Below, in pieces: positions 26,101 to 38,000 of a stretch of 60,000 nt of DNA. The stretch is from Lineus longissimus (Eukaryota; Nemertea; Pilidiophora; Heteronemertea; Lineidae): positions 436,001-496,000 of the forward strand of contig NC_088312.1 of NCBI RefSeq assembly GCF_910592395.1. Direction: 5' to 3'. The notes below the pieces were generated by a model. The model was given only the letters and a program-made list of their open reading frames with translations, ran no database searches and was not told the DNA's origin. How positions within the stretch are numbered: position 1 is the first letter of the stretch; the number at the start of each line of letters is the position of its first letter. The position numbers were made by a program, and so were the translations under genes.

Positions 26101-29100
26101 TGAAGAGGCAAACGTCGCCTCAAGTGCTTATGGCTATGACACTTCAGGAAAACACTGCTTCATAATTTTCCGGAACAGACAAGATCCTAGTCAATCAAGA
26201 TCAGTATTGACAATCAATACCATCATTGGCCATAACACTATTGGTGATGGTTTCTAAAGAGCCGCCAATGCATTGGAATTGTCCCTTCGTTTAGAGACAT
26301 CGCCACTAAACACCATTCCAATTCAAGCTAGCTACGAGAACTAAGATGTAGCTCAGGGAAAGGGATGATAACATGGTTCTGCCAGCTCCTACATGCAAAT
26401 AGGTAAAAGATACAATACGGGTTTACAACAGAAAGAAACAGATTAAAGTAAGCTTGGCAATTCCCGTCCTCTTCACGTTGTAGTGTCTTCACTGTACACA
26501 GCACGTTCAATAGAACATGTTTTAATAAGATCTTGAGAACTGGGAATCTCATGGAAGCGATTCCGCTGCCGTTTTAAAGTTTCCTCAAGTGGTTTGCTCT
26601 CCGCATTCGCGGAGGCAGAGAACACTTCAACATACTTCAAACTGTTCCCAGTAGCGAAATGCTACGCGATGAAGAAATATATTTCATTAGGATTACGCCT
26701 CGAACGACACTGAAATGATTCGCTTTCATTTAACGTCATGTTTCGACTTATGACTTTTTACACTGCAATAATGCTTGAAGAGCTCTAATGGTTCCCATAT
26801 ATGAAAGAATGTCAATATCATGTAAGCAAAATATCACTGACATATACCAAATACAACTTCTATACACAAAATGTAGCTTACATCGCCGGCAGATAATGTC
26901 ATACACTACAGACATCGCTTGATCATAACGAAATGACCTAAAAGCCTGAGGAGACTCCCTAAGGCGTTTACCGTAGTCTGTGTGAGTCTCTAGTCAGGAG
27001 CGTTGCTGCCTTGAGCATCTCCGCTCATCTAACTACAACGACATGACTGAGAATTTGACAAAGTCAAAATTGAGCCTTTCACTGAAATTCGACTCCATGC
27101 CCTCAATATCACTGATGATCGGTTCCCAAACTGAAATGAGGACAAAAACACCAAATATGCAGTCACCATTTTAACGCAATGCGAAAAAACCCACCTCTTC
27201 GCTCCATTTCTAGATTAAGTCGAAGTGTTTTTAACGAAAGGAGGAGGCAACCATCAAATGTAATCGAGATAATATTCCAAGTAGAAGAAGAAACATATCA
27301 CGCGAAGTGTTCTATTTTCTATGAGAGCTCACCTGAAGACACGAACCCATCACTGATTGTTGGCATAAAAAGTTGATGTTCTGTTCGCAGATTTTGTTAA
27401 CAGACATGTCAGTTACAGAGAGTAACTGGATGGTTGCAAGGCATCAGGTTCAGGAGATGTCTCGTTTAGGATTAAAGGTTTCCTTATCCTTTCTATGTCA
27501 GGTCTCAATACCATGTCCTGTTTTATCCTTTAAATTTGATCAGTGGACAAAAAGTCAAAGTCATTTGGTTTCGCTGCTATACGCCCCAGACGGCTATTTT
27601 TCACAACCCAGACAAACATATACTTTTGAAACTGATATCATTTACACTATACTTAGGTATTATAATGAACCAATACTAGAACAAATACTCACGATCTCGA
27701 ACCATCGAGCAGAAGGCACACCCAAGCAATATCAGTCAACAAAGGAATCCTCATACATAAACTCTAAACAAGCATTGGTGATGTATCATTAACTGAATGC
27801 TATTACTGACATGAATATGTATTTGATCTCCACCCCCCCCTTTGAGCAATGGCTATGTGCATTCAGATGCTTTATGGAATCCGGGCGAGTCAAAATAGAT
27901 GAGAAACTTCTCAACTGAAATAGCCATTTTGTCACAGATCACAGACATAATAGGTGTGTTCGATATTTTCGCTTGACATTCTATAAAAATATGCTTTGCT
28001 GAAATCGAGTCGTCCATAACGTGTTGTTAGATGGATGGCTTCTGTTAAACACACCTAAAGGATTGACGACCAATGGTTTACCACTTACCAAAGATACTTG
28101 AATGACTTGAGCTACTGTGAGTTTGATACACCACCGGATACCATCGGATTCCATGATAATTAGTGGCAAGATACACCAATGATTAGTGACCAGCAAAATA
28201 CTGAACGGTCTCCAATCTATAAGACTGATCATACCACCTGAGCGGTCATTGACAAGATTTCAAAACGCCCAAGGCTCATCCGGTATTGCATTTTTTTCTA
28301 AAATTGATATCAAAGTTGAATATGTATCGTCTACACTATAATAAAACGAAGAGCTATCCAGATTAGTTGCTGGGTGTCAGATAGTTCTAAGCTACAGATA
28401 TTGATATACAAGCTAACGTGGTCATTGAGCTACAGAGTACTACCGTCATGATCAGGTTCTGTATTAGAATGACGGGTATTGTCACACGATAGCCATTACT
28501 CATAGTACTTTACTTTTTACAACCACGCTCAAAAGCAGTTTAATTCCTGGGAATTGCTCTAATTGACATCTTGGTTGTAGGCAGTAATAATAGTGCTCCT
28601 AATCCGATATGTTTAACATCAATAATACATGAGAATTTGCAACAGATTGAACATAACTTATACAATAGGTTTACAATTGAACGTATTTGCCTGAAGTAGG
28701 ATACCAAACACTACAATTCTAACAACAGATAGCGATTTGAGTTAAATGTTTGAGTGTAAAACGATTTTAAACGAATTGAGTGTCCTCAAGAAAGAAACAG
28801 AAAATCACAGGGTAGGGGAATATAAATGGTGGGCATGTGATCCATCCGTTTATGATTCTGAGATTCACAGAAGTACACCTACGCCGGATGGCCGTAATGA
28901 CCCTTAAAACATGCCATCACAACGTCTCAAGTTTGAACTTTGAAAAACAAATGATGTCGTTGTTAACTATTTCACCTCGGGCAGTTTTAGTTTTAACGAT
29001 AAGTTTCCATATATAATGACTGTATGAGTATGACTACTGGGTATGTCTCAGGTTTAAGATGGTTTTTACATCATTTTATCAAAGAACATAAGTGAAGTGC

Positions 29101-30650
29101 TTGAGTAAACACTTTAGTGAGTCATTAAAAACTGTTATCGTTTGATCCTAAGGCGTTAGCTTTTTCAGCTTAATATCAGACACAGTATAATGTCGGTTAT
29201 GATTCAGACAATGGCGGATATCTCGAAACCCAGGTAGTAGAGAGGCGAAAATCAAAAAGGGGTTTGAGATCATTTCATGATTGACAAGGGAACACATTGG
29301 GAATTGAATCTTCATCATTCCAACAATTTCTCTGCCAGAAGTTTAGTCTGAAACAAAACAAGATGGCCTTTTTGGTTGAATCAGCAAAGTGAGCTGGATA
29401 ACTGGCATACAATTTGTCTTCCAATGTCACTGCTTACGACCGTCCTCCCGTAACCGAATCACCGGGCAAGGCTCATTAGCTGAAAGTCCCCGAGCAAAGT
29501 TCTAAGACCACCGGTATAAGGCGGAAACAGACACATGGCTTCTGTCTCTGTCGAGTTGCTTCTTTAGCCTTTCCTACATTGACACGCACTGATGTACACT
29601 AATATCGACCCTCTAAATCTCATGACAAGTGCGGATATTAGAGGACCATATCTCAGTGAAATATCGAGATGACTATTGAACCTGGGGTCGACCTAGCACA
29701 GTCGATCGCCAATCGTTCATATAGATCTCAGATACCGGAGTCCGCCCATGGCCTTTAGAGATTCTATAGCTTCCGCTACAGATTTCCTTCACAATGAAAA
29801 TCGAATGTTCTGCTAAGAAGAAAGTGAAGTATCAATATCAGGGTGGATGTGACTGTTAGCTGATATTGATCCGTGTCTCACAATATTGGTGAAGTCTTCT
29901 AGACCTGCTCAAGCAAACCTTTTAGACCTTGATCCAGACATCGAAAGTAGCGATGTGGTCGTAAGCAGATATTGCTTTCTGGTGAATTCCACTTAGAAGA
30001 CCTGGCCAGGCAACGCTTTAAGACCTCGGTTTACCAATCAGCTATGATACAGGGTTTCGAACTACGTGGGCGGAAACGTTTTCGATTGACCCACCCAAGA
30101 ATCGGATATAGTCATCGAGTGGATGAATTTGTACGTTTGAGGGGAAGAATACTGGACTCGCCATGATAAAGCGAACTGATTGGTTTCCTCTGGTCAGCTG
30201 GACATCCCAAGTACTAGGCCGGGCGTTGTAACACGATGAACATTCTTGGACATCCATTTCTCTTTCGTCTATCAGCCATTGCGGGTCCATCGTTAACGGC
30301 CCAGCGCCCAAATTCCCCGTTGTCTATATGTATAGCCTCTGGCATTTCGTAAATACTCGGCGACCATTTTGTTATCTGATCACGATCAGGCTCAATCTTA
30401 TCCACGCTGTTTGCATGCCAGTAATGCAATATGAGAATCGATGTGACATAGTACATCACAGTCTTCTAGTGCCGATAATCAAACAACAATTCCTATGGTC
30501 AGATTATAGATTTGGTTTGGTCATCTGAAACTCCCCATTATCACCTTATCTCGTCAGAAGAGCGATTCTGTGGAGATCAAGGCTGTGAACCTTCCCTTCA
30601 AAAGGTACGGGCAGGGTATCATCAGACATTCCATGGAGACAACGCATTTC
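23143..30650. other. Gene-poor intergenic stretch
   Basis: No gene is assigned. The longest open frame is on the minus strand at 25263-25844 (193 codons, unrecognised). On the plus strand, 27179-27376 and 27373-27792 form two consecutive short open frames without a family signature. None has convincing splice partners. The sequence is otherwise AT-rich, without obvious tandem repeats. Confidence 0.4.
25263..25844 (-). CDS. Unassigned open reading frame (doubtful)
   Basis: A 193-codon open frame on the minus strand, long for non-coding sequence of this composition. The translation is rich in Ser and Leu with no signal peptide, clear membrane helix or known motif. The plus strand over the same interval, read in the frame of the ATG at 25222, also looks protein-like but carries stops at about 25438, 25489 and 25687. 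The interval could therefore be a decayed coding sequence on the plus strand whose antisense happens to be open. Neither reading resembles a family I know. Confidence 0.15.
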   Translation of the reverse strand: MGQIRLMSNLWRLYLAWESEKTLRVAVVHVPPCSTLAAVKSSESGNSNADFGLHCCRPSSCWQVRAELLLTCPVAIEEIDFLITLSSQIFTPAVLNKSSQANSLLPSKKVLPIFANSSQPSYEAKLSNLISSALGHRWTVMGTHMYSINSRRSISTLSIPSTCRCFLLLTSAIEDLMRMREVFGCALLTRTQA

Positions 30651-30751
30651 ACGATGTTGGTTCATTCTAAGCAGAAAAAAAACCAGTGAAAAAAAAATTT
30701 GGACTGAGAACTTTTTCCAACTTTCAGTCAGTTCAAAATTTTGAAAAATGT
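30651..30751. mobile_element. MITE-like family, copy 3 (fragment)
   Basis: Shares in order ACGATGTTGGTTCATTCTAA, GCAGAAAAAAAACCAGTG, AATTTGGACTGAGA, CTTTCAGTCAGTTCAAAATT with the reversed 23.0-kb copy and the interior of the 13.6-kb copy. The inverted arm is present at only one end. It lies just upstream of the 57-bp minisatellite. Confidence 0.6.
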
Positions 30752-30878
30752 TCAGCTTCACCACGTTGGTGGTACCATCAGAGCCAATTTGTGAAGTCAG
30801 GATCGTAGACCTACTGCCCTTCAGGAAGGAGGTAAGGTTAAACTGCATCGGCTCCAACTGACGTGTTCTGTCAATCGA

Positions 30879-31334
30879 AACCTTCAATGTCGCCTCTCTA
30901 CTCATCATCAGGGCTTAGGTCATTATGGTAGAGCCAACCTTCAATGTCGCCTCTCTACTCATCATCAGGGCTTAGGTCATTATGGTAGAGCCAACCTTCA
31001 ATGTCGCCTCTCTACTCGTCATCAGGGCTTAGGTCATTATGGTAGAGCCAACCATCAATGTCGCCTCTCTACTCATCATCAGGGCTTAGGTCATTATGGT
31101 AGAGCCAACCTTCAATGTCGCCTCTCTACTCGTCATCAGGGCTTAGGTCATTATGGTAGAGCCAACCTTCAATGTCGCCTCTCTACTCGTCATCAGGGCT
31201 TAGGTCATTATGGTAGAGCCAACCTTCAATGTCGCCTCTCTACTCGTCATCAGGGCTTAGGTCATTATGGTAGAGCCATCCTTCAATGTCGCCTCTCTAC
31301 TCATCATCAGGGCTTAGGTCATTATGGTAGAGCC
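30879..31334. repeat. 57-bp minisatellite, exactly 8 copies
   Basis: Copies start at 30879, 30936, 30993, 31050, 31107, 31164, 31221 and 31278. Each begins AACCTTCAATGTCGCCTCTC and ends ATTATGGTAGAGCC. The copies are nearly identical. They differ mainly by CTCATCATC versus CTCGTCATC (A-form in copies 1, 2, 4, 8; G-form in 3, 5, 6, 7) and by single changes at the start of copies 4 and 8. The unit is a multiple of three but has stops in every frame, so it is not a coding repeat. Confidence 0.95.
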
Positions 31335-34300
31335 ATCTTGTGGATGTTAGACATGTGAACTAACAGAGATCGCTTTTGATCCAACAGACTTGAAAGGGTC
31401 ACTGAAACTTTATACCGGTACATTGCCTTAGGCACAGGCATCAAGATCGCTTTGCTGGTAGGCAAATATCAGAATCGCCATTTCAACGTTCGGGGTCGTG
31501 TGGCGAGAACCGAAATACCAGTAAACATCGTCGGGATCGAATTGGAGCTGGTGATCCGAAACCTGTCCTTTCCTCTAATCACGTTGTGGTGATATCAGTG
31601 TCACGGTGTGGAGTTTGCTATCCAGACCAAGTTTAGACAGACTCCCAGTTCTCCAAGGATACCAATGTTTGGCACTTGATTATCTAGTTTCACTTCATCG
31701 CATTAACTATTTCGTCGGATTGCTGCGCAAGAGACCACAATATAAACAAGTGGCTATTCCCGGGAAGGAATATTGAAATCCAAATCCTTTATTAATCTAT
31801 CTAGCCATATTTAACCACGAGGTTGAGTTGATTCAGCGCAGAGTGATAATACAGAATGTAGATATGTGACAAATATATTGCTGGTAATGCATTGAAAGCC
31901 AATAAGTGTGGCTGATAGTATGTCAATATTGGCCAGTATTGACTTCTCCAAGAGCTTAATTAACTTCTCTCTCAATTGCAAGCTGCTTTCCATTCGTAGC
32001 CGGGAGCCTACCGCGGGGGTCAGTGCAGTGACCTTACTATTCAAAACCACTGCAATATCGAGCCCAGGGGAACCCTGGCTAATGGATATTGGCAAACAGT
32101 ATTGCTAGACACGGGGTCCCCTGGCCATCGAATAACACCGCTCTGCATTAACTGTTAGATGTTGCCAAATTATTGTCTTCTGTGTAGACAATTACATTAC
32201 ATAGATGGCTAAAAGTATACCTCATCTTCTACTCTAACAGTGACAAGCAATTTCTTGCCTAGATAGATTCATGTCCCACAGGCATTCATTAGTGTCAAAC
32301 TTCCTACGTTCTGGTGCCTTTCAACTGTCAGTCGAATCAGCGCAGGGAACAGTTGGTCAATATTCGAGTTGAGCAGCCTTCAGCCTTATTCGTGTGATTC
32401 AAATTGATTTACAGGATACCGGCCGCCGAAAATTGACAGTAGATACACATGACTCGTGACTGGCGGATCGAAATAGGAGAGTGAAGGTAATTGAGAGGCT
32501 CGCTTTCATCCCTCAATCTCGACCAGCCTCTAATGACTCCATAGAGTCTATCACTTACATGTATTATATAGATCTATCGCTCTAAATATATTCAATGTTC
32601 TACTTTTGATAATTCATCGACGGCATCTGTAACGGTGATGAAAAAAGGCTCCACTCAACCAGTTGGCCATCATGAGATTCAGCTTATACACAAACATATG
32701 ATTTGAGGAGCGAGTTCAAGTCCACTCTACTTGGAGTATGATATGGCCAGCCTTCCAGGTTCTACAACACGGCTAAACTGGCAGCTGGACCCAAGGGCAG
32801 TAAGCACTTGGCGCATCTCGGCCCTGTTAGATATTCTATAATCAATGGACGATATGTAGCCGCAAGATCATATTGACTTGTATCCGCTCCCGGCAGCCTT
32901 CTCATTGTTAACTTGAAGATTGTTGGCGAAGGTTTGTACTTCGGGGATATCAACCGATAGCCTTTCACCAATAATGGACGATGCCTGTTCGATGTCTAGA
33001 GGTTACACCTCACCATCTGTTTATCGACCACTCTCCTTATTCAAAGCGTCCTTCGACATCATGCATAGTCATGGTGTTGAGGGGGGGGGGGGGGGCTCAG
33101 CCAAAAGTATATATCAGCCTACCACATTTTTATATTGGTCAAAGACGTCTCTAAATATTAGGCAGGTAGTACATGTACTTTATCGATGATTCTTCAAAAA
33201 AACAATACCCCGATTCCTCGTTCAACTAAGTAGGAAGATGTTTTATGAGTCTCACATAGTGAATTAGCAAATGACCTGATGACACAACAGGAGTTTGTAG
33301 TTAGTACTTCATCGTTCGTAAGGGTTACAAAGCCCTCCTATCATCTCCTTGGAGTTCTAACGCAGTACTCCATGGAGTAGATGTGTCCTATATCAACTCC
33401 GTGTCTTTCATCCCCAGCAGTTGACGATACCACGTGTGTCCCTCTCTAGCACTCGCCAATCCCGAGAAAGGTCAATGGATCCGACACCAAATTGAATCGT
33501 CATATCGTTCGAGAAGTCTTGTGTCACTCTATTCCAAAAACCGTGTGTAACCTTATCCGACTAGTGTTCTCACGGAGGAGCAATAAATTGAGTAGTCGTG
33601 TCCAACATCTCGTGTGTTTCTTTCATATCAATTGATTAGCGATTTACTGCCATGTTGACCTCGCTACACCACATGTGTTCCTCTCTTTCCAATCTCGAGA
33701 GGGTCACTGGAGACCAAATGGATTCGTCATACTGACAGAGAAATCAACTCAGCAGGAACAGCTGGATAATTGGCTATATGATCCCAGGGTAATCAACCAA
33801 TCATAAGCATATCATATCACTACTCTGTCATATTAGACTCAGAGAACCCTGCAGGGTGGGATAACTCGAATCCCTCCATTTTAATTAGCGGGTCGCCATT
33901 CAGGCGGACTACGGGTGTTACGGTTGAATGCCGTGGAAATAAAGAGAGATATTTCACTCAAGGTTTTCTATTCAGGAGGCGATAGCTCGATAGAAGAGGC
34001 GAGGGAACAGAGATATATGTGGTCCTTTGTTCAGGCGCGGAATACAGCTCTGAAAGTAGACATCCCTACCTGGCCACACAAACGACAGTCCACAACCTAG
34101 CTGTCACAGATAGGCCTACATTTACAATCTGCCCCAACTAAGGTAAGCAACTTGACCCAGCTAATGAGGTAAGGGCGGGAGAAGCGAACAGCGAACATTA
34201 ACCCCTGATTGGATTTCCTTAGCATGACTGTAGATGTAACCATCAATAATTAGACAAGACTTCACTCCATATCACCGTCCTTTTGGACCGCAGTGCGAAA

Positions 34301-34934
34301 AAATATTGAGCCGATTTCTTCCAAGTTTTTTCAAAAGATGGACTTCATTCCTGATATCTAGACACCAAAATAAGTCCCATATAAGTCCCCGATCTCACAC
34401 ATGATATGACTGCAAGAGAAGATACACTTGCCCAGGATCACAAACTTGATGACCGACGATTGATAAAGAATGAAAGACAAGTGACCTGCCAAAGATCACA
34501 CAGAAAGCACATCTACTTGGCTACTTGTATTTTTCCGGGGTACTTTCTCAATCCCAAACAAAAGTCCAAGGGAGCGAAACGACTGGGGCGAAATGGTCAG
34601 GGAGCGAAACAACCCCAATTCACCGTTCAGCGAAGTCTGACTTGGAGTACCCCCTCAACGCGGTGTTCAGAAAGCAAAAGCGATGTCATTTAAATGATGC
34701 ACATCCTAGTCATAGTCAATATATTGCCTATTTGCAAATATCACAAGAGAAAGTAGTGTGCCTGTTCATATGACACTGTTATGGAAGATTACAGGGCACT
34801 CAATCGTGCCTTTAATAGCTTAACAGACAGATCACGGTATCAATGAAGGCTAATGGTGTCCTTGGATATCGCTTGGAGGTTTATCGCGATAGATTGCATT
34901 AGATATCTGCTACAGGTGACAACACACTTACCTA
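31335..34934. other. Intergenic, with a diverged duplication and G run
   Basis: No gene is supported. A run of 15 G residues is at 33081-33095. The segment near 33395-33520 recurs in diverged form near 33605-33750; shared words include CCTCTCT, GAGAAAGGTCA/GAGAGGGTCA and ACCAAAT...TCGTCATA. At 34569-34616 a short unit GGGAGCGAAAC(G/A)AC occurs twice, separated by the variant GGGGCGAAATGGTCA. Confidence 0.45.
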
Positions 34935-35028
34935 GCAGAAAAAAAGGGTTAGCAGAAAAAAGTCCAAAAAAATAAGTTTTGGGACTGATGATGTTGGTTC
35001 ATTTTGAGCAGAAAACAAAAAAACAGTG
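34935..35028. mobile_element. MITE-like family, copy 4 (fragment)
   Basis: Carries GGGACTGATGATGTTGGTTC, then ATTTTGAGCAGAAAACAAA and CAGTG, matching the arm and adjacent interior of the copies at 22968-23142 and 30651-30751. A second AGCAGAAAAA...GTCCAAAAA lies just before it, in the manner of the same arm repeated. It is truncated, with no coding capacity. Confidence 0.55.
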
Positions 35029-38000
35029 ATGATGTCAGTATTCCGCAGTTGATATGCATTGGAACCCTCCTTGTTAGCATGATCGCTTGACTGGAACATA
35101 TCGTTTAAGGCCGGGGTATGTCTCGAGCACTAATCACTGAGGTTAGACTATACGATGTTATTCTTCTTAACAACTTTATAACAACCGTGTCTCGATCAAT
35201 AAAATTACTATTGACAACCGGTATCGTGTTATATGTTATGAACCGCTGGCAATATTATGTGTAATAAAAATCTCTGTTACGAAGTTATTCTTGGAATATC
35301 TCATAATCAATTCAAAGATCAGAACATCCTATAATTTTCATGAGTGAAGCTATCAAATTGAATGCGAAAATATCATGTATAATAAAAGAGTTTTTTCCGA
35401 TCTTGATCAGCATGGCATCCATTTTAATTGTATAATAAAGGCAATCATGATCATAATTGTTTTCTGTTCTACTCTATAGTTTGTTAGCTCTTAGCACTAG
35501 TTAATACCCTATCAATATCACTATCACCTCCTTTCATTCAAATTGCCGTTCGTCTAAAACCGCGCCAGGCTTTGTCGATTCCAAATCACCTGAAGAAGCG
35601 TTACCAACCAGCCTTGGCATTTCGCTGAAACCTCCTTCATCCGAAGCTAATTGCAATACGCCACATTAGGTCCAAAAGTTTGTGAGTCATAAACATCTAG
35701 CCGCAGGCCAATCTGGAATGATGCGGCGTGATGGGAAATCTCTCTCTTAAAATCCCCTTGAGCAAATCAGCTCAAATCAGATACCAGAGTAACTTTTGCG
35801 CCTGGAGCAAGACGGCGGAAACACCCCTTTGGATTTTCCAAACTCTTGATAACCACAGACCAATGCCAGTTGCACTTATAACTGGTCATCTTCGATCTAT
35901 CACGCACGATAACTGCTAGGACTTGTGTCCGGAAAGATGAACTGAAAATCAATGTTCTTGTTCTTCGCCTGCATGGTTTGGTTACGGAAGGGAACTTGAC
36001 ACAGACAGCGCAGGGGAAATGGTATTTTCGGTCAATAGCACTTGGAGTGGTTCCTGGGATTTGGAAGACAGATACTGATGATAGATGCCCCGTTTGGGAT
36101 TATATGTGGGACAAATTAGTGCGGTGGAAGGGCACGGTCGGGCCATATGCCAAGAAGATCTCTGTATCTTGTGTCAGAAGAACATGTTTTCGTTGGTAAA
36201 TAATGTTTGGTATTTGTCTGCCGTATGTTTCTGCATGTCAGATTTCGGGTCTGGTTTTTGCAAGCACGAGTATTGTGGAATGTGGTACATCTCCAACCAA
36301 TTGGATCTCCCCTGCTAAGGTACAAACTCACCTCGGACTGCTAGATTGAAGTTCCACCGCCATCTTGGTTCCGGATCAGACAACGCATTGATTTGATAAG
36401 AAAGTTGATGAAAGATGACTGAGCAAATCAAAGATGGCCATTATGCTTTCAACATTCCACCCTCCGTCCATTAGCTACAGACGTTCAGCAACAACCTCGC
36501 GTGTACTCAGGCTTCCCCCCCCCCCCCCAATGCTTTTGATTTCCTTCATTAATGAGGAAGGCAAAAGCGGAACTGGCCAAACTTGGCATGCGTGACCAGG
36601 TGACGGGAGACAAACGTGAGGACTCTGGGCTATTTGAGGATTGATTGGATATCGGGGAAGAGTCACGAACCCAGAGGATTGCTTTCACGTCAAGGAAAGG
36701 GATTTGGCGGGTTGCAGTAGGGTAAATGACCAAGCGGAAGGGTACCTCTAGTCTGTAAGTCTATATGTATCTTCAAATGACTTAAGAGGCCCATCCTTAA
36801 GACAGTAAATCAATTCCGAAAGCTACATGATGCAAAGGTGAAGAATATGTTTGCATTCCTCCACGGTATCGCCTGTACACTCAAACAGCATACAACTGCT
36901 GCTGAAGAGCTCTTGGCAGTCCGTATTCTTTTTACAAGAGTAAGCCTCCAATTACTCCACACGCATCCCTATTAGCTTCTTCACCTAGCTGCACACGCTC
37001 GATTCAATGCCAAGCGTTTTCTGATATCAACCCATCAGACCTGTCAGAACACCACACTGGAATCGACTTGATGTGTTCTTTCAAGGAAACGAGGCGGATT
37101 TCAATCATTACAGCAAGGTTTTCATGTTGATCCAAGAATAATAGAACCTTTTGTGGTAGGAAATGGAATTAGAAATGTTGAGCTGAGGATGACGAGTTTA
37201 GTTCAATAGACCGTCTTCACTTTCCACGAACTGATGAAGCTATCAGGAGAGAGGCAGCTTTTTAAAATGTTCAGCCACAATATTCAACCTGTTGCAGAAT
37301 GGGTAATCCGTGAGTAATAGTTGCTGCTGCTGCTGTGAAATTGGCTAATATCTATCACCATGATGGTATTCGCTGCTGTCAACAGAAGCTCCTCTGGCGG
37401 AACAGCATCATTCCGCTGCAAAATAAATCCATAATATCTAGCAAAACCAGACTCTCTGCCGATGCATCAAGATTGCTTGTGGCGGTATCTGAACGATCAA
37501 TAACATGTTTACATTGTTGACACAAGACATTACTCGAGCGTGATGGCTGAATGCTTTTTTCTAATCCAATCACAGGAGTATTGGTAAACTTTTTTTCGTT
37601 CTCTGGAATCGAGAACAATTAGTGGTTTACCCCAAGGATGCAGTTTACTTAGGGCGGTGGTTTTGTCGTGGAGAAAGTCAAATAGACGTTGGGCGATTTG
37701 ACTTGATGATTGACATAAAGCTTGATGGTGCTAAAGGCACGCAGAAGTTTTAATCATAATTCAACTTGCTAAATCAAGATAACAAATGCAGGGCTGTCCC
37801 AAGTCAGTTACATAAGTCCTATTAATAGTTTCTAATGTCCCATTCAACTCGCAGTAAATGCACCATTCAACCACCAGTGTCACAATACACAAGTGTATTG
37901 CTCGAGTTGGCAAATAACAAAAGAACCCGTAGGCATATCTCTTGTTATTTGACGTCACCATAACATACACCATTGTGACATGTAATCAGACAGACTATAT

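Noticed and set aside
27179-27792. Two consecutive plus-strand frames (65 and 139 codons)
   Set aside because: No recognisable domain, signal or exon signals; treated as chance open frames.
30546-30908. 120-codon minus-strand frame
   Set aside because: It runs through a MITE-like fragment and into the first minisatellite copy.
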